Assembly: GCA_025094145.1 (NCBI GenBank)
Contig: JALLLS010000002.1
Coordinates: 1 to 64,000, forward strand
DNA length: 64,000 nt
Direction: 5' to 3'
DNA from: Spinellus fusiger
Taxonomy: Eukaryota > Mucoromycota > Mucoromycetes > Mucorales > Phycomycetaceae
This document shows, in pieces, positions 10,129 through 22,081 of the stretch (position 1 is its first letter; each line of letters begins with the position of its first letter). The notes beneath the pieces are model-generated. The model did no database searches and had not been told where the DNA came from. It worked only from the letters and a program-made list of their open reading frames with translations. Position numbers and translations under genes: made by a program.

Positions 10129-11595
10129 TTAATATCCCGCCATTTCTGTTGATTCCATAAAACATCGCATATGATAAGCTAGTCCTCCTGTTGTAGAGGC
10201 AATGAACTTTTCTCCATATCTTTCTGTGCGTCTTTGGATCCATGTACGTACAACAGCAGGCAAGTGTTTGTAGTGAGGAGAATCAAATTGGAGCTGTTTG
10301 TGGCAGCGATAACAGGGCTCTGTGAACAAGTGGTAGTAGCTGGCCAACCAATGCTAGAATCCAATCCAACATAGAATATAGAGTTCAATAGATGAGTTGC
10401 ATGCAATAATAAAGAAAGGTATTTACCAGAATGCTAGACACAGCCTCCTTTGTAGACAATACTGTCATATCTCCAAAGGCATCATTGGCTATTGTGTTTA
10501 TCTTTTGAAAGACAAGATGTTCTGACAATTGCCATGCTAGCTTCTACACTCTATGTTTATTCTCATGTCTTGTCATAGATATAACCTACCTCCTCTCTTG
10601 GTCCACAAATGTCATGTTGATGAAGGAAGAGTGTGTTGGAGTCCTTTTCATAGCCCAGTGCCAGAGTAGCCACCAACACTCTCTGCACAGACACCTAGTA
10701 GAGACAGAGATTAGGATCTATCCATCGATATACCTCTTCTTGTACTTTAATGCAGCAGGTGGATCCCATGAGTGTTTCTACTTCTTCCTGCAGTATGTCG
10801 ACTGTGACTGCAATGTGTGCTGGCTTCTCATTCACAAGCCAGTGCTGAATACACGACGTAATGTATTGACTGGGTTTTGTGAGTCTGTTTGTCTTTAAAA
10901 CGTGTCTGCATTTCTTACGTTGAAGATCGCTGTGTTCTCTCCAACACCACCAAAGAAAGCTGCCTAGATTCACCACTGAGTACTCCAACTACAACCCCTT
11001 CCCTCCCCTCCACACACACACACAGTCTATAGCCATAGCTACCCAAGCACATGGTCGGCCTTTTCCTTGATGGCCATGCCTACTTCCTTTTGCATGTCTC
11101 CTGTCTCCTGTACTGACTGTTCTTCAGCTGCCTTTTTTCCTGCTGCTCTACCACCATCAACCACCAGCAATAGACATGGGATCAATGTCCAATAATGTGA
11201 CGGGTGTTTACCTACGCCTTGATCATAGGCCACACAAATGCATCCTTGCCTGACAGCTGCTGGGCATGGTCAAGAGCCCCTAGCTTTATAAGACACTCAG
11301 GTCGCTACCTCAGTCAGTGTTACCTCGAAGTCGGTCACTCTCTGTCGACAGTTTATTGAGTTCTCTCTTCACTGCATTCAGACGGTGGCTAAAGTTCTGT
11401 ACAAAATGAGGTCCCTTTCTATCCTCCTGAATAAGCCGCGTAAAGTAGCGTAGAGAAGTTCTGATCTCAGAGACCTATAGAATAGATAGAGTAAGAGAGG
11501 AGCCATGGCAGTGCATAGGTCCTTCTACTGACTGTAGCAAGGGACTGCTCAATAGCAATGATATCTTTCTCGAGCTCAGCTGTAGTGTGGCTCAT
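10129..11595 (-). CDS. MED27: Mediator complex subunit 27
   Basis: Seven to eight short exons. The first starts at ATG 11595 (MSHTTAELEKDIIAIEQSLA). The next gives SEIRTSLRYFTRLIQEDRKG and RLNAVKRELNKLSTESDRL, a coiled coil. Later exons give GALDHAQQLSGKDAFVWPMI, AFFGGVGENTAIFN and ITSCIQHWLVNEKPAHIAVT. The last exon gives LASYYHLFTEPCYRCHKQLQ, RTWIQRRTERYGEK and AYHMRCF. The C-terminal CxxC...HxxxC knuckle is the Med27 (fungal Med3-equivalent) signature. It is expected to sit in the Mediator tail and to relay activator signals to RNA polymerase II. Its promoter region faces away from the Sec7-PH gene across a 1.8 kb gap. Confidence 0.8.
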
Positions 11596-13378
11596 GGTAT
11601 CTGGTGCTATAAAGTGCTATTGGGCACAGCTCCCTTTCTCTATGGACTTTGACTTTCTGTCTTTGTTCTCTTGCTGTAGTAAGCCAGTCACACAGCAGTT
11701 TTAAACCCCCCTCCTTCTTACACACTCAAAGATGTTAAATTTCATATATTTTTTTTTTCATATATTTTTTTTCATTGGTAGCATAGACAGTGAGTTCATT
11801 CCATTGTCTTTCTTTCACATTATAGCTGCCTTACTTTCTATTGAACTATTCTTGGGTATAGAGTGGTTCCATTACACTTGTACTGATGGAGACCCAATAA
11901 GAGAGAAAGAATGGAGTTGTATACTGTGTTTGTGCATAAAGAGAATGAAAGGGTGTTCTATTTTTGGTAGATCCATGAATCCATAGTAAGCTCCTATGTT
12001 GTTGTGTCTATACTGAAACACAGATCCATTGATTGTTTATTATTATAATAATAATTGTTTATATTGAATAGAATAGTTATGCAAGAAAGAAATGCTTTGA
12101 AATGGATTGGTATGTATAGCAGATGGATACAATGAGCGTTATAGTTACTATCACTACCAATAATATAGTCCTATATCATACTGAGATGGATGTCTTTAGA
12201 ATAGTCTTCATTGGATAAGAATCCCATTCTACTGCAATATCAATAGTATACAATGCTATAAATCTATTATTATAATTACTTTTTGTCAAGATGGCTCAAT
12301 TACAATAGTTGGGAGAATGACTAAATGTAGAAATGTCATTTGTACACAACAATGTATTCTCAGTGATCAGCAGTCTGTGGAAGAGATGAAGTCTATTGAG
12401 GAGGAAGTAACGATGAAATTAATAAGGATCTTTTTTCCTCCCTCTGCAATCAATAGACACAAATGCTTAAGAGAAATGTAGAGTGTAGGATCTACTGAGC
12501 AAACTCTTATTGTTTTCTTACTTTTTAATTTTGTTATTTATTGAAGATGAATTTGTCGATAATTGAGTGATTGAGTAATTACTTAGTTGCTTAGTTACCT
12601 AGTTGCTTAGTTACCTAGTTGCTTAGTTACCTAGTTGCTTAGTTACCTAGTTGCTTAGTTACCTAGTTGCTTAGTTACCTAGTTACTTAATTAATTACTT
12701 AGTTACCTAATTACTTAGTTACTTAATTACTTAATTAAATAGTAACATAATTCAATAATTACAAATTTACACAAGGACACAGACACTTAAACACACAGAC
12801 ACACAAGTAGCCATTGTACTTATCCCGCCACTAGTGTGGGATTTGATTGTCTTTATTCACAAATCCACAAACTCGGCTATATATCTCCAATGCCCTTTAA
12901 ACTTTTCCATTTCCATTCTGCACGTTTTAAATTGACCTTTTATAGATATAAATATAAAACTAGCGGCATTTCCTGATTAGCACCATTGAATAAACCAGTA
13001 TTCTATTCTTTATCAAATTACTGTCCAACAAAAACAATACTAACAATAGAAGGAGGAGTGCAAAGACCATTGACAAAGGCAAACTCCCTGCTTTGGAATC
13101 TACACCCTAATGTAGCCAGACACAAAGGGTCTCTTTGTATATGAATATGTATTGAATTCTGTTCTCCCTTGACCTACACTTGTTTTGTGCCTTACAGTAT
13201 AGGAGTAGGTTCCTATTCACAATAACAAATAGCAGAAGATGATTGGTATTCTCGCTTTGCTGTTTCCAAATAGGACAGAATAACATTTCTTGTGGCACAT
13301 CAGCCTTATAGCATTAGGCAAATGGGCATCTATTCACTGGCATTTTCTTTTTTCTTTTTTCTTCTTTTTCTTCTCTCG
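11596..13378. other. Intergenic region between divergent MED27 and Sec7-PH genes
   Basis: AT-rich, with no recognisable coding exon. It carries the 16-nt minisatellite listed below. A strong pyrimidine tract at 13340-13378 (TTTTCTTTTTTCTTCTTTTT) lies immediately before the Sec7-PH start codon and is probably part of its core promoter/leader. Confidence 0.5.
12578..12745. repeat. 16-nt minisatellite TTAGTTACCTAGTTGC
   Basis: About six near-perfect copies, then decayed copies with ACTTAATT variants to about 12745. Non-coding. Confidence 0.9.
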
Positions 13379-16300
13379 ATGTCTTGGCTGCCCAAACGAA
13401 GCCAGTCGCTAGCCCACCGTCCCTCACGACTATGCACCAATGAGCCTATAGAAGCCAGCCTATTGTCTGTCCCACCTAGATTGGTTGTTTCTTCTCTTGA
13501 GGAGTCACTCCTGTTCAGTGAAGTATGGACAGACAAAGACACAGACATCTATATGTCCTCCACTTCAAGTAATAAACACACCAAAAACAGAATAAACTGA
13601 TCCATCCAACCGAGGAGTGTAGGTACTCAAAGGTCACCCAAACTGAAAAAGATGTCCAACCAGCGTAAACTTGTCAAGTCCTTCTCTGTAAGTTGGGCTC
13701 TACTCTCTACTGTTCTTGTGTGCTTGCTACCATCCACCCATCTCCAATGGAATAGAAATGAACCTACTCGCCTTGTATTGACTTAATTTTATTTGGATTC
13801 AGTCCAGTTCGGCTGCGCGAGATGGAGCCCCAATAAAGAATAGCAGCACGATCTACCTGTCACCCACACCTGTCACCCACACCAACCTGCCCATGCGTTC
13901 TAGTTTAAAGCGAGAGACACACTCTCTTCAATCCACACCCTTTGAGACCACAACTACAGCTGGAGATCCATTTCCCAGGTTAAAAGCAAGCCCCTATTCA
14001 AACCCACTCTCCGATTATTCTCCACTGAAACCCTCCAGATCCATCTCCACTATCCACACAAAAGAGAGAAAAGATGAAAGTGATGAAAAACAGAGAGTCC
14101 ATTATTACTGTGAAGAGCCCACAGAATTAGTAGTACCTAGCCAGCCGAGCCAACTGAGCCATCAGAAATATCAGAAATATCAGAAATATCAGAATACTGA
14201 ACTACAGGAAGTACTAATACAATGGAAACGTACCTCTTCATTACAACAAGAGCAGCCTAGTGTCCCTCCAATAGAAACTGGGCCATGTAAAAACCACCCT
14301 TCCTCTCAAGAGATCCTCACCGTCCCTTCATCCCCTTTGCCTTTATTGCCCGACATGATGGATCAGCAGAGAGAGAGCCAAGCAAGAGAAGTCGCAAACA
14401 AGCTGTGGAGAGAAGAAGAAGGGACAGTATCCAAGGAAGAGATGACATCCTATTTCGGAAAACTGTAGGCTTGTAAAGTGGACTTGCATTCGAAACATAT
14501 TAACTCTGTTAAAGTGATCCATTTCATCAGCGAGTCCTTGTCCATTACCTTAAACACTTTGACTTTAAAAGACTCACACTGGAAGAAGCATTTAGGTAGG
14601 CTTACAGAGAACACAGAAAAAAAAAAAAGAGGCTCTTGTACTGTAAATCTAAAGAAAAAGATCCATTGACTAGGAAACTCTGCTCTAAACTTCATTTCAA
14701 AGCAGAGGCACAGGAGATTGATCGTGTGCTGGAAGCCTTTTCCATTCAATACTGGGCTTGTCATAACGATAGCCTCTATAGAGACAAAGGTGACTCATCT
14801 ATAACGTTATCTTTCTCCTCTACTCAACACAACTATGGTCACCAGATGTTGTTTATGCTGTTGTCTATTCATTGATGCTCCTTAACACGGACCTCCATGT
14901 TGCTCAAAGATCAGGCCATGTTCGAATGACGTGCGCTGAGTTTATTAAAAACACAATGCAGGCACTACTTGATCATGCATATTATGCAAAGACATGCAAA
15001 GAAAATCCTGGTCTGTTTCATCAGTGGCAGCAAGACATGGAAATATGTCTAAAGGTAAATGAAGAAAAAGAAAAAGAAAAAAGAAAGGGGGAGAGTGTTC
15101 TTTTCTATTGCCAGTTGATAAATTCTTCTTCTTCCTTACAGAAGCTATATGTATCTGTTAAGCAGAATGGGATTCTACAGCCATTTGCAGCAGCTCAACA
15201 GCAATTGGAAAGAAAACCCACGCTTCTAAAGCGGATAGGATCGAGGAAACATCTATTAAAACGTGGTCATTCAACACGAGAAGATAAGCACCACTCAGCC
15301 ATTGTAAGTAAAGAGACAGTGTAGGGTATAGGAGCAGTGGCTTTGGCTGGTAGTGTAAGGTGTATTCATCGTGTTCAATTGCCTACTACTTGTCACTCAC
15401 TACACCTAATAGGCTGAATCTTGCTATGCCAACAAGTTAAAAAACAACCATGGTCCATGGTCCAAGGGATGTTACTGGGTCAAGAAGAGCTCACTGGGTC
15501 GTGGGCACAAAGAATGGAAATTGTCTCGGGTCATTCTGGACAATGGCTATCTACTGATAGATATAACCCATGATGGCATGCGTAAAATGTCCTCTTTACC
15601 TCTGCATGACTCATTGGAGGTGACCAAAGAACCCACTGTAGGTGCCTCTTTCTTCTTCCTTTCTTTTCCTTTCCTTTCCTAGTGTGTTCTATGGGGAGAG
15701 TAGAGAGATGACTCCACATAACAATAAAAGAAAAGAAAAAAAAGAAACTCCACAGACATTGGAATGCAGAGTGCATGTTGTAACTTACCTTGATACATAG
15801 GATAAATCGCATGATACTGAAATACCACTGTCTCATTGTCTTGCTAGTGCTGTTTCTGTGGATCATAGGTCTTTTGTCATGTCAGTTCAGACTCCTTTCC
15901 AAGAAGTCTACTTTATTGAATACGATACTAAAGAACAGCAGAGCACGTGGATTCTCTATTGTAACTACTGGTCAGCACGTGAAAGCAAGATTCCGTTGCG
16001 CAATGGTGTCAGCAGCACAGAGTATGGATGGAGCACTCGTATTCTAGAACGGAGCACTGACCTTTCAGAAGCCACCATCAGTGACTGGAAAGCACCCACA
16101 CCACCCTCAGGAGAAAGCCATTTGGACCAAGAAGCACAGTCCAAGGCACTTGTTCACTATGCTGCCTCTCTGAGCCAACTTCATTCTTTACATTATTCAT
16201 ACCTGCCCCTCATGAAGATGGTGAGGCTTTCTAGTAGGAAGAATAGCCTTCTTTTGTGGTGAATGGTGTGTACTGACTGTTTTGTTTTGTTTTATTTTGT

Positions 16301-16582
16301 TTTTACTATCAGCTCTCCAGTAGAAGCCCTAACTATAACCTGATCATGGCCAATTGGAAGGCAAAGAAGGAGTATCTTGAACAAGAGATGATGAAATACA
16401 CGTGCTATTGTGAAAGCATTTCTTCTTGGCAAGCCACGCCTCTTTTATTGCTCAGTGAGGACCGTCCATTCTCTCTTGGGGTTGATCTGTGGGAAGAAGT
16501 CTGTCAAGAATACCAGCGTAGAAAGGGCAGTGACAGTGACCAGAAGGGGTTGTCTTTGAAGTGGGATCCTAATGTACTATAG
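13379..16582 (+). CDS. Sec7-PH domain ARF guanine-nucleotide exchange factor (EFA6/Yel1-like)
   Basis: The start at ATG 13379 (MSWLPKRSQSLAHRPSRL) is chosen because a 54-nt intron (13569-13622) joins MSSTSS in frame to TQRSPKLKKMSNQRKLVKSF; the next ATG, 13652, is internal. The Ser/Pro-rich N-terminal region is followed by a Sec7 domain: NKLWREEEGTVSKEEMTSYF, LDPFHQRVLVHYLKHFDF after splicing, the glutamic-finger region FKAEAQEIDRVLEAFS, SLMLLNTDLHVAQ, and RMTCAEFIKNTMQAL. The PH domain has TPFQEVYFIEYDTKEQQSTW. A helical C-terminus (SLSQLHSLHYSYLPLMKM, NWKAKKEYLEQEMMKYTCYC) matches the post-PH coiled coil of EFA6-type factors. It should activate ARF/Arl GTPases at membranes. The classic LPGEAQ finger is FKAEAQ here, but the Glu is kept. 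Confidence 0.85.
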
Positions 16583-17717
16583 GCTTTATTTTATTATTAT
16601 TTTTTTATTATTATTACATATTTTTTAATTGCTATGTGCTGCAATGCCAAGTGAAAGAAGACCGTCTCCAGTGCAGGCAAGTACTATATAAGGAAGGGTA
16701 TGTATGGGATGGTCATTATTAGAATGGTGGTGATAGTGATAGTGATAGTGATGATAATGATGTTATTATCATAATAGTAATAATAGTAGTAATAGTCATG
16801 GTAATAGTAATAGTAATAGTAATAGTAATAATATTAGGAATAGTAATAATAAATAATAGTAATAGTAATAATAACATCATAACATCATAACATCATAATA
16901 ACAACATAATAACAACATAATAACAACATAATAACATCATATTAATAACATATTAAATATAGTCATGATAGTGGGTGAGTGCTCTCACTTGGAAATGGTT
17001 GCAGTAAGAATTGACTCACTGTTCTTAATCATAAGTGGTATAACCCCCACAAATAATATAACCCCATTAATGGCATAAATCTTAATCATCAACAGACAAG
17101 TGTGGAGTTACTTTTTTTTTTACCTTTAAATCTCCTTAAGGTAGACAGAAAATACAAACAAAAATGAGTTTATTTCTTTTTTGTTCACTTGTTTTGCCTA
17201 TATCAAGGTATTGAATGAATCAAAACTCAGTAGTATACTTGTTCCTGTCAAAATACTGACGAATCATAGCAAAGTCTCTTATCATTACCATTTATGTTAC
17301 AATCCTAATATGGTAATAAGCTAGAGATATCTCTAGTGTATAGAAAATGAGGATGAACTGACTACCCAGCAATGGTGAAATTTCTCCCTCTTTTCGATTT
17401 CTCTGACTGTAATTCTGACTGTAATTCTGACTGTAATTCTCACTCACACACTCTCTCTTTATTCATAGGGAGGAATGCCCTCAGAATGAAAGAGAATAGG
17501 CCATGGATTGTAATCCAGAATAAAGTGAAAATATTGCATTTCAACCTGACCTCCCGTATCCTGGGAAAGTATTGTGGGAACAGTCTAATCTATAAATCAC
17601 ACGTGATAAGATCAAGGGAGCATCTTATCAGTCCCTTGTTACACACATCATCTCTTCCTTATTTAATAGAAAGAGCAAAAACACACTTTATTGCTTTATT
17701 CTTTCTCTCTTTATCCA
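16583..17717. other. Intergenic region upstream of the CSL gene
   Basis: 3' flank of the Sec7-PH gene and promoter of the CSL gene. A long imperfect trinucleotide/nonamer tract of AATAGT and AACATCATA units fills 16729-16960. CTGACTGTAATT repeats three times near 17403-17440. No coding exon recognised. Confidence 0.5.
16729..16960. repeat. AATAGT / AACATCATA imperfect microsatellite
   Basis: It grades from GATAGT through AATAGT to AACATCATA/AACAACATA units. Non-coding. Confidence 0.85.
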
Positions 17718-19601
17718 ATGAACCATCAGACACACGTCATTTCTGAGCAAGTCTTTGGTTCAAGCAAGAAAATACAGCTGATTCGTATGACGCCCATGGA
17801 TTCACTGCTCAGTGTGATTGACAGTGTGCCTCGCATTCACCTTCCCCAGCCACGCAGCAGACTCAATTCCAAGCAGACATCCAAGCAGACCATGTCGATT
17901 GAGGCTATTCTGGACTCCAATGGAGAAACACCAGTGACAAGAACAGCAGAAAACACAAAGCGTCGATGGCTCAGCATGGAGCCAGAAATACGATCCACCA
18001 AAATGCGCCGCTGTCATTCAGACACCCACTATGTGTCCTGTCATTCTCCACCCTCGGACGACGTAGCCTGCCACCCACCCACCCACCATCTGTCGACCAT
18101 TACCTGTCTTCATGCAGCAGTGGCGCAGAAGTCCTATGGATCTGAAAAGCGCTTCCTATGCCCGCCCCCAGTAGTAACACTTCAATCCTCGGATGAAGGA
18201 GTCCATAAGATCGATCCATGGGTGGTATCTGTCTCTATTGCATGCGAGAACACCGACAGACAGGTAGAACAGCGGACACTCTTGGATGATTCCATGCGGG
18301 GAAGCTTCAAATACCTCCATGTGACAGGTACAGCCAAGGCCAAGCAGTTCTGTCTGAGGGTAGGACTAGGCCACCAGCAGCCAGCAGCACCCGGACCCCA
18401 GCCACAGCTGCAGTCCTCCCAGACATTCACCAGTTTCTACTCTACGCCTGTCTCCATCATCTCCAAACCATCCAAAAAGACAGCCAAGGCACGCAATGTC
18501 TCGACATGCATTCTCGACAACTCGCCTGTCTCTCTGTTCAATCGCATCAACTCACAGACAGTACGGACAAAGTACATGTCCACAGAGAAGGACCGGCTGT
18601 GTGCAAAGAGCTCAGAATGGTCGGCCTTTGCCATCAACCTTCTCCATCCATCTGTGGAGGAGAGAAAGAAAGGCCAGGGAGTGCCGATCATGTATGGTGC
18701 AGAGATTGTCCTTGAGGATATCCACACCAAAGTCACCTCACCACCGCTGCTTCTTTGCAAGGTGGAGAAGGGATGCATTGATGCCACAGCCTCGGGTCCC
18801 ATTAGTCAGATGCAAAAGGTCGCCCTACAACTTGTCTCTTCTGTCGGGAGCCAGCCCATGTATCTGAGTGCAGGTGGAAATGCCATTGCACCCACCGATG
18901 CCCAGGACCAGCACACCACAAACCAGAATGCCAATGCGTGGCTTGATGTCGCCCCCTCACAGTCCGTTCCACTTCTCACCACTGCCGACCTGTCCAGAGA
19001 AAAGACACGGGAGAAGACACGGGAGAAGACACGGGAGAAGGTGGATGACTATCTCTGCTGGACCATTGTTAGTATAGCCAAGACAGAATACACCTTTGTG
19101 GATCCTCTCTCTTGCAAGAAGAAGACTGCACCTCTTTCTGGTCGTCTTTCACAGCCCTCACCTCCTCCTTCTCCCCCTCGCACACTTATGCCCTGTCCCA
19201 GCCTGCCCTGTCCCAGCCTGCCCTGTCCCTCTGTCTCCTCTATTGTCTATAACCCCACTGCCCACACCCTCACAGTGACAGGCCAGCACCTTGTACAGAC
19301 AGCACCCATACTGCGCCTTATTGAAGTATGGCTGGGCACCCACCCACTCACCCACTCACCTCTCCATGGCACAGCAGAACACACATTAACCCTTCCACTA
19401 CCACCCACCCAGGATCTGTTAGTAGCAAACCACAACCTGCTCGTAGCCCAGGCCAATGGAGAGCGACATCTTAAGCTTCCTATCTTTCTTGTTCGTCAAG
19501 ACAGTGCTGCTTACCCCACAGGCAAATCCCTCTCTTGTACAGTGCGAGTGAATGGCGATGCTGACTGTTGGCATGTTGTCCCTACACACTCCTTTTCCTA
19601 G
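17718..19601 (+). CDS. CSL (CBF1/Su(H)/LAG-1) family transcription factor
   Basis: A single uninterrupted frame of 627 residues from ATG 17718 (MNHQTHVISEQVF). Domains in order: an unstructured N-terminus; the NTD with SYGSEKRFLCPPPVVTL and SFKYLHVTGTAKAKQFCLRV; the DNA-contact segment LFNRINSQTVRTKYMSTEKD; a beta-trefoil domain with EWSAFAINLLH, PLLLCKVEKGCIDATA and GPISQMQKVALQL; then CWTIVSIAKTEYTF and a C-terminal IPT/TIG-like domain (HTLTVTGQHLV ... LPIFLVRQDSAAYPTG). This is the CSL architecture. Fungi lack Notch, and fungal CSLs (for example S. pombe Cbf11/Cbf12) bind GTG(G/A)GAA-type sites and affect adhesion and cell-cycle or lipid genes. Two short internal amplifications are visible: four REKT units (about 19006-19040) and CPSLP triplets (about 19195-19225). 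Confidence 0.93.
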   Translation: MNHQTHVISEQVFGSSKKIQLIRMTPMDSLLSVIDSVPRIHLPQPRSRLNSKQTSKQTMSIEAILDSNGETPVTRTAENTKRRWLSMEPEIRSTKMRRCHSDTHYVSCHSPPSDDVACHPPTHHLSTITCLHAAVAQKSYGSEKRFLCPPPVVTLQSSDEGVHKIDPWVVSVSIACENTDRQVEQRTLLDDSMRGSFKYLHVTGTAKAKQFCLRVGLGHQQPAAPGPQPQLQSSQTFTSFYSTPVSIISKPSKKTAKARNVSTCILDNSPVSLFNRINSQTVRTKYMSTEKDRLCAKSSEWSAFAINLLHPSVEERKKGQGVPIMYGAEIVLEDIHTKVTSPPLLLCKVEKGCIDATASGPISQMQKVALQLVSSVGSQPMYLSAGGNAIAPTDAQDQHTTNQNANAWLDVAPSQSVPLLTTADLSREKTREKTREKTREKVDDYLCWTIVSIAKTEYTFVDPLSCKKKTAPLSGRLSQPSPPPSPPRTLMPCPSLPCPSLPCPSVSSIVYNPTAHTLTVTGQHLVQTAPILRLIEVWLGTHPLTHSPLHGTAEHTLTLPLPPTQDLLVANHNLLVAQANGERHLKLPIFLVRQDSAAYPTGKSLSCTVRVNGDADCWHVVPTHSFS

Positions 19602-19642
19602 TGTGTATGTATGTGTGCCTCACTCTTTCTATCCTTCTGTCC

Positions 19643-19783
19643 CTTGTTCTGTCCCTTGTTCTGTCCTTTGTTCTGTCCTTTGTTCTGTCCTTTGTTCTGT
19701 CCTTTGTTCTGTCCTTTGTTCTGTCCTTTGTTCTGTCCTTTGTTCTGTCCTTTGTTCTGTCCTTTGTTCTGTTCTTTGTTCTA
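19643..19783. repeat. 12-nt minisatellite TTCTGTCCTTTG in the CSL 3' flank
   Basis: About twelve head-to-tail copies; the first two read CCCTTG. It starts about 40 bases after the CSL stop, so it probably lies in the 3' UTR. Confidence 0.9.
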
Positions 19784-19957
19784 GTGCTGCCTATGTAAAC
19801 AGTTTCTACCTATTCTATTGTCTATAAGATTCCACCCTTTCTCTTTCTCTTTCTCTGTTAGTGTCTATTGTCTATTGTCTATTATCTTGTAAATAATATA
19901 TACTATTTGTAAACATATCCAACTTACATGGATCTACATGGATCTACCTATATATGA

Positions 19958-20195
19958 AAAACATACATACATACACAGATACACACATATATATACATAC
20001 ATACATACACACCTACATACATACATACATACATACATACATACATACATACATACATACATACATACATACATACATACATACATACATACATACATAC
20101 ATACATACATACATACATACATACATACACACCTACACACCTACATACACACCTACACACCTACATACACACCTACACACCTACATACATACATC
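19958..20195. repeat. (CATA)n microsatellite with ACACCTAC blocks
   Basis: About 30 uninterrupted CATA units, flanked by CACACCTACATA variants. It produces long spurious open frames on both strands (Tyr-Ile-His and Met-Tyr-Val-Cys repeats), none of which is a gene. Confidence 0.95.
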
Positions 20196-21838
20196 TCCAT
20201 TTATTTCTTCATCTTCTCATGTCTACCTCTAGGAAGAATGTGTGTCTACCAAAGGCCCTTCCACTCGTCTCTCCACTATCTTTACCATTTGATACCTACA
20301 ACCAATCATAGCACGAATACTTATCAACTGGAAAATATGGGTTCAGATCCCAAAGTAGCAGTCGAACGTGGGAACTATTTTACTGATATCCATGAATCAT
20401 TCGAATACGACCCTGTGATTGGATAAGAGTTCAAATGCGTCCTTGGCACTGGTGGAAAAGTGGATGAGTCTTGCATAACCTTTTGGACAAGTCATAAACG
20501 TCATACGATCTTATCTTTTTTTTTTATATCTTTTTTTGTGCAGAAATAGGTGGAAAATGTTCTTATTCAAGATAGCCAACAACCAAGAATACTCATCATC
20601 TCTATATTTGTATATTTGTATGTATATTTATGTATTTATATATTTATGTTTATATTTGTATTTGTATTTGTATTTGTATTTGTATTTGTATTTGTATTTG
20701 TATTAATGTTTATATATTTTTCTTTCAATAACTTTAACACTATGAATACACGAACTCTAATACAATATATATATAAAAGGATGAAGCTAGTATTAAGCTT
20801 AGTAGGTGTCACTTTCTTTGACTTGTCATTCAAAAGATAATCTTTTAAACCTTACTCGCTATAGAATACCATTTTACCGTTAATGCCATCGGAGATGTGA
20901 ACAAACAACCTCGGAAATTTACGTGATATGAATCTATTTTTTTTTACTATTACAATTACTATTACTTAAGCCCTCTTCCATTTCTTGTCCTACTCTTTGT
21001 TTTATTCTATGCATTTCTTCATCATAACACAAGATCTTCTAGACACAAAGATGTGCGACAAGAGAAGAAAAGTAGTACCAACATTGCATTTACTGCCTTA
21101 TCAGCATCATACACAGATACATACATCTATATCATTGTTAGATTCATCTTGTAGATTTCTTTCTCTTAAGATGGGACATGGGACAAACAATAGAAAGAAA
21201 GAAAGAAAGAAAGAAAACTTATAGAATAGAATAGAGTTAAGTGTTGTATAAGTATGTAAATATTTACACGTGAAAAATAAATAAGCCTAAGACAAAGGAC
21301 AATTCTACACACAAAGACATAGAATAGACATTATGACAGAGAAGAAAAAAAAGAAAAAAAATCATGGGGTGGTACTAGTCTTTTATTTGTCATTTGTAGA
21401 ATAAGAACAAGAATAGTATATTAATATACATTGATCTCGATAGAAATAAGAACATAAGGAGTGGAATCACTTTTACATAATATTGTATTGGGTTCCTGTG
21501 ATTTGTATGTGAATGATAGAATATAGCTTAGCATGAATGTGTTAGATGTGATATATATATACTCAGTCCAGTTACTTGCATAGGTAGAAGGATAGCTCCA
21601 CTGTTCATGATACATGTTATTGGAAAATAATAATAAAGAAAAAGAGAAACTCAAACATCCAAAAAGCAGAGACATTGTTCATTGTCATTTACAGCAGCAG
21701 CAGCAACATAATAGAGACAACACTACAGAGGGAAACATAGACATGTAATAATAGACATGTAATAATAGACATGTAATAATAGACATGTAGTGTTTTCATG
21801 GACTAAAATAAAACATAGTCCAAGGTAGACTCTCACAA

Positions 21839-22081
21839 ATGACTTTTCGTTCTACCTTTACATATAAAACAGAGAACATAGACATAGATAACTCACCGAT
21901 TGCACTTGAGTCCAAGAAGTATCATATTAAAAGAATACAAAAGACCACTGACAAGCAATTCAATGCCCTGCAATGCAGTATCAGAGCAAATGCCAGCCAA
22001 TATAGATTAGGTTTCAGAGCACTCATCAGACAGGTTCACAAGGACTTTATCATTAAGGTCGGTTGTGTAGCCTGTCATTAG
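21839..22081 (+). CDS. Doubtful 80-codon ORF
   Basis: An ATG-started frame of 80 codons (MTFRSTFTYKTENID ... VGCVACH). It has mixed, protein-like composition (KKYHIKRIQKTTDKQ, ASQYRLGFRALIRQVHKDF), unlike the surrounding low-complexity frames. I recognise no family, and no splice partners are evident. It may be an orphan gene, a decayed exon or chance. Confidence 0.15.
   Translation: MTFRSTFTYKTENIDIDNSPIALESKKYHIKRIQKTTDKQFNALQCSIRANASQYRLGFRALIRQVHKDFIIKVGCVACH

Noticed and set aside
20324..20365. tRNA-like T-arm (TGGGTTCAGATCCCA)
   Set aside because: The T-loop resembles a tRNA, but no pairing acceptor stem, D-arm or anticodon arm at the right distance could be built.
19938..20426. 162-codon ORF and several opposite ORFs across the CATA array
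   Set aside because: Pure translation of a tetranucleotide repeat in several frames; no real gene content.
20650..20710. Possible CRISPR-like array (regular short repeats)
   Set aside because: TTTGTA units are contiguous without spacers; the DNA is eukaryotic and this is a simple microsatellite.
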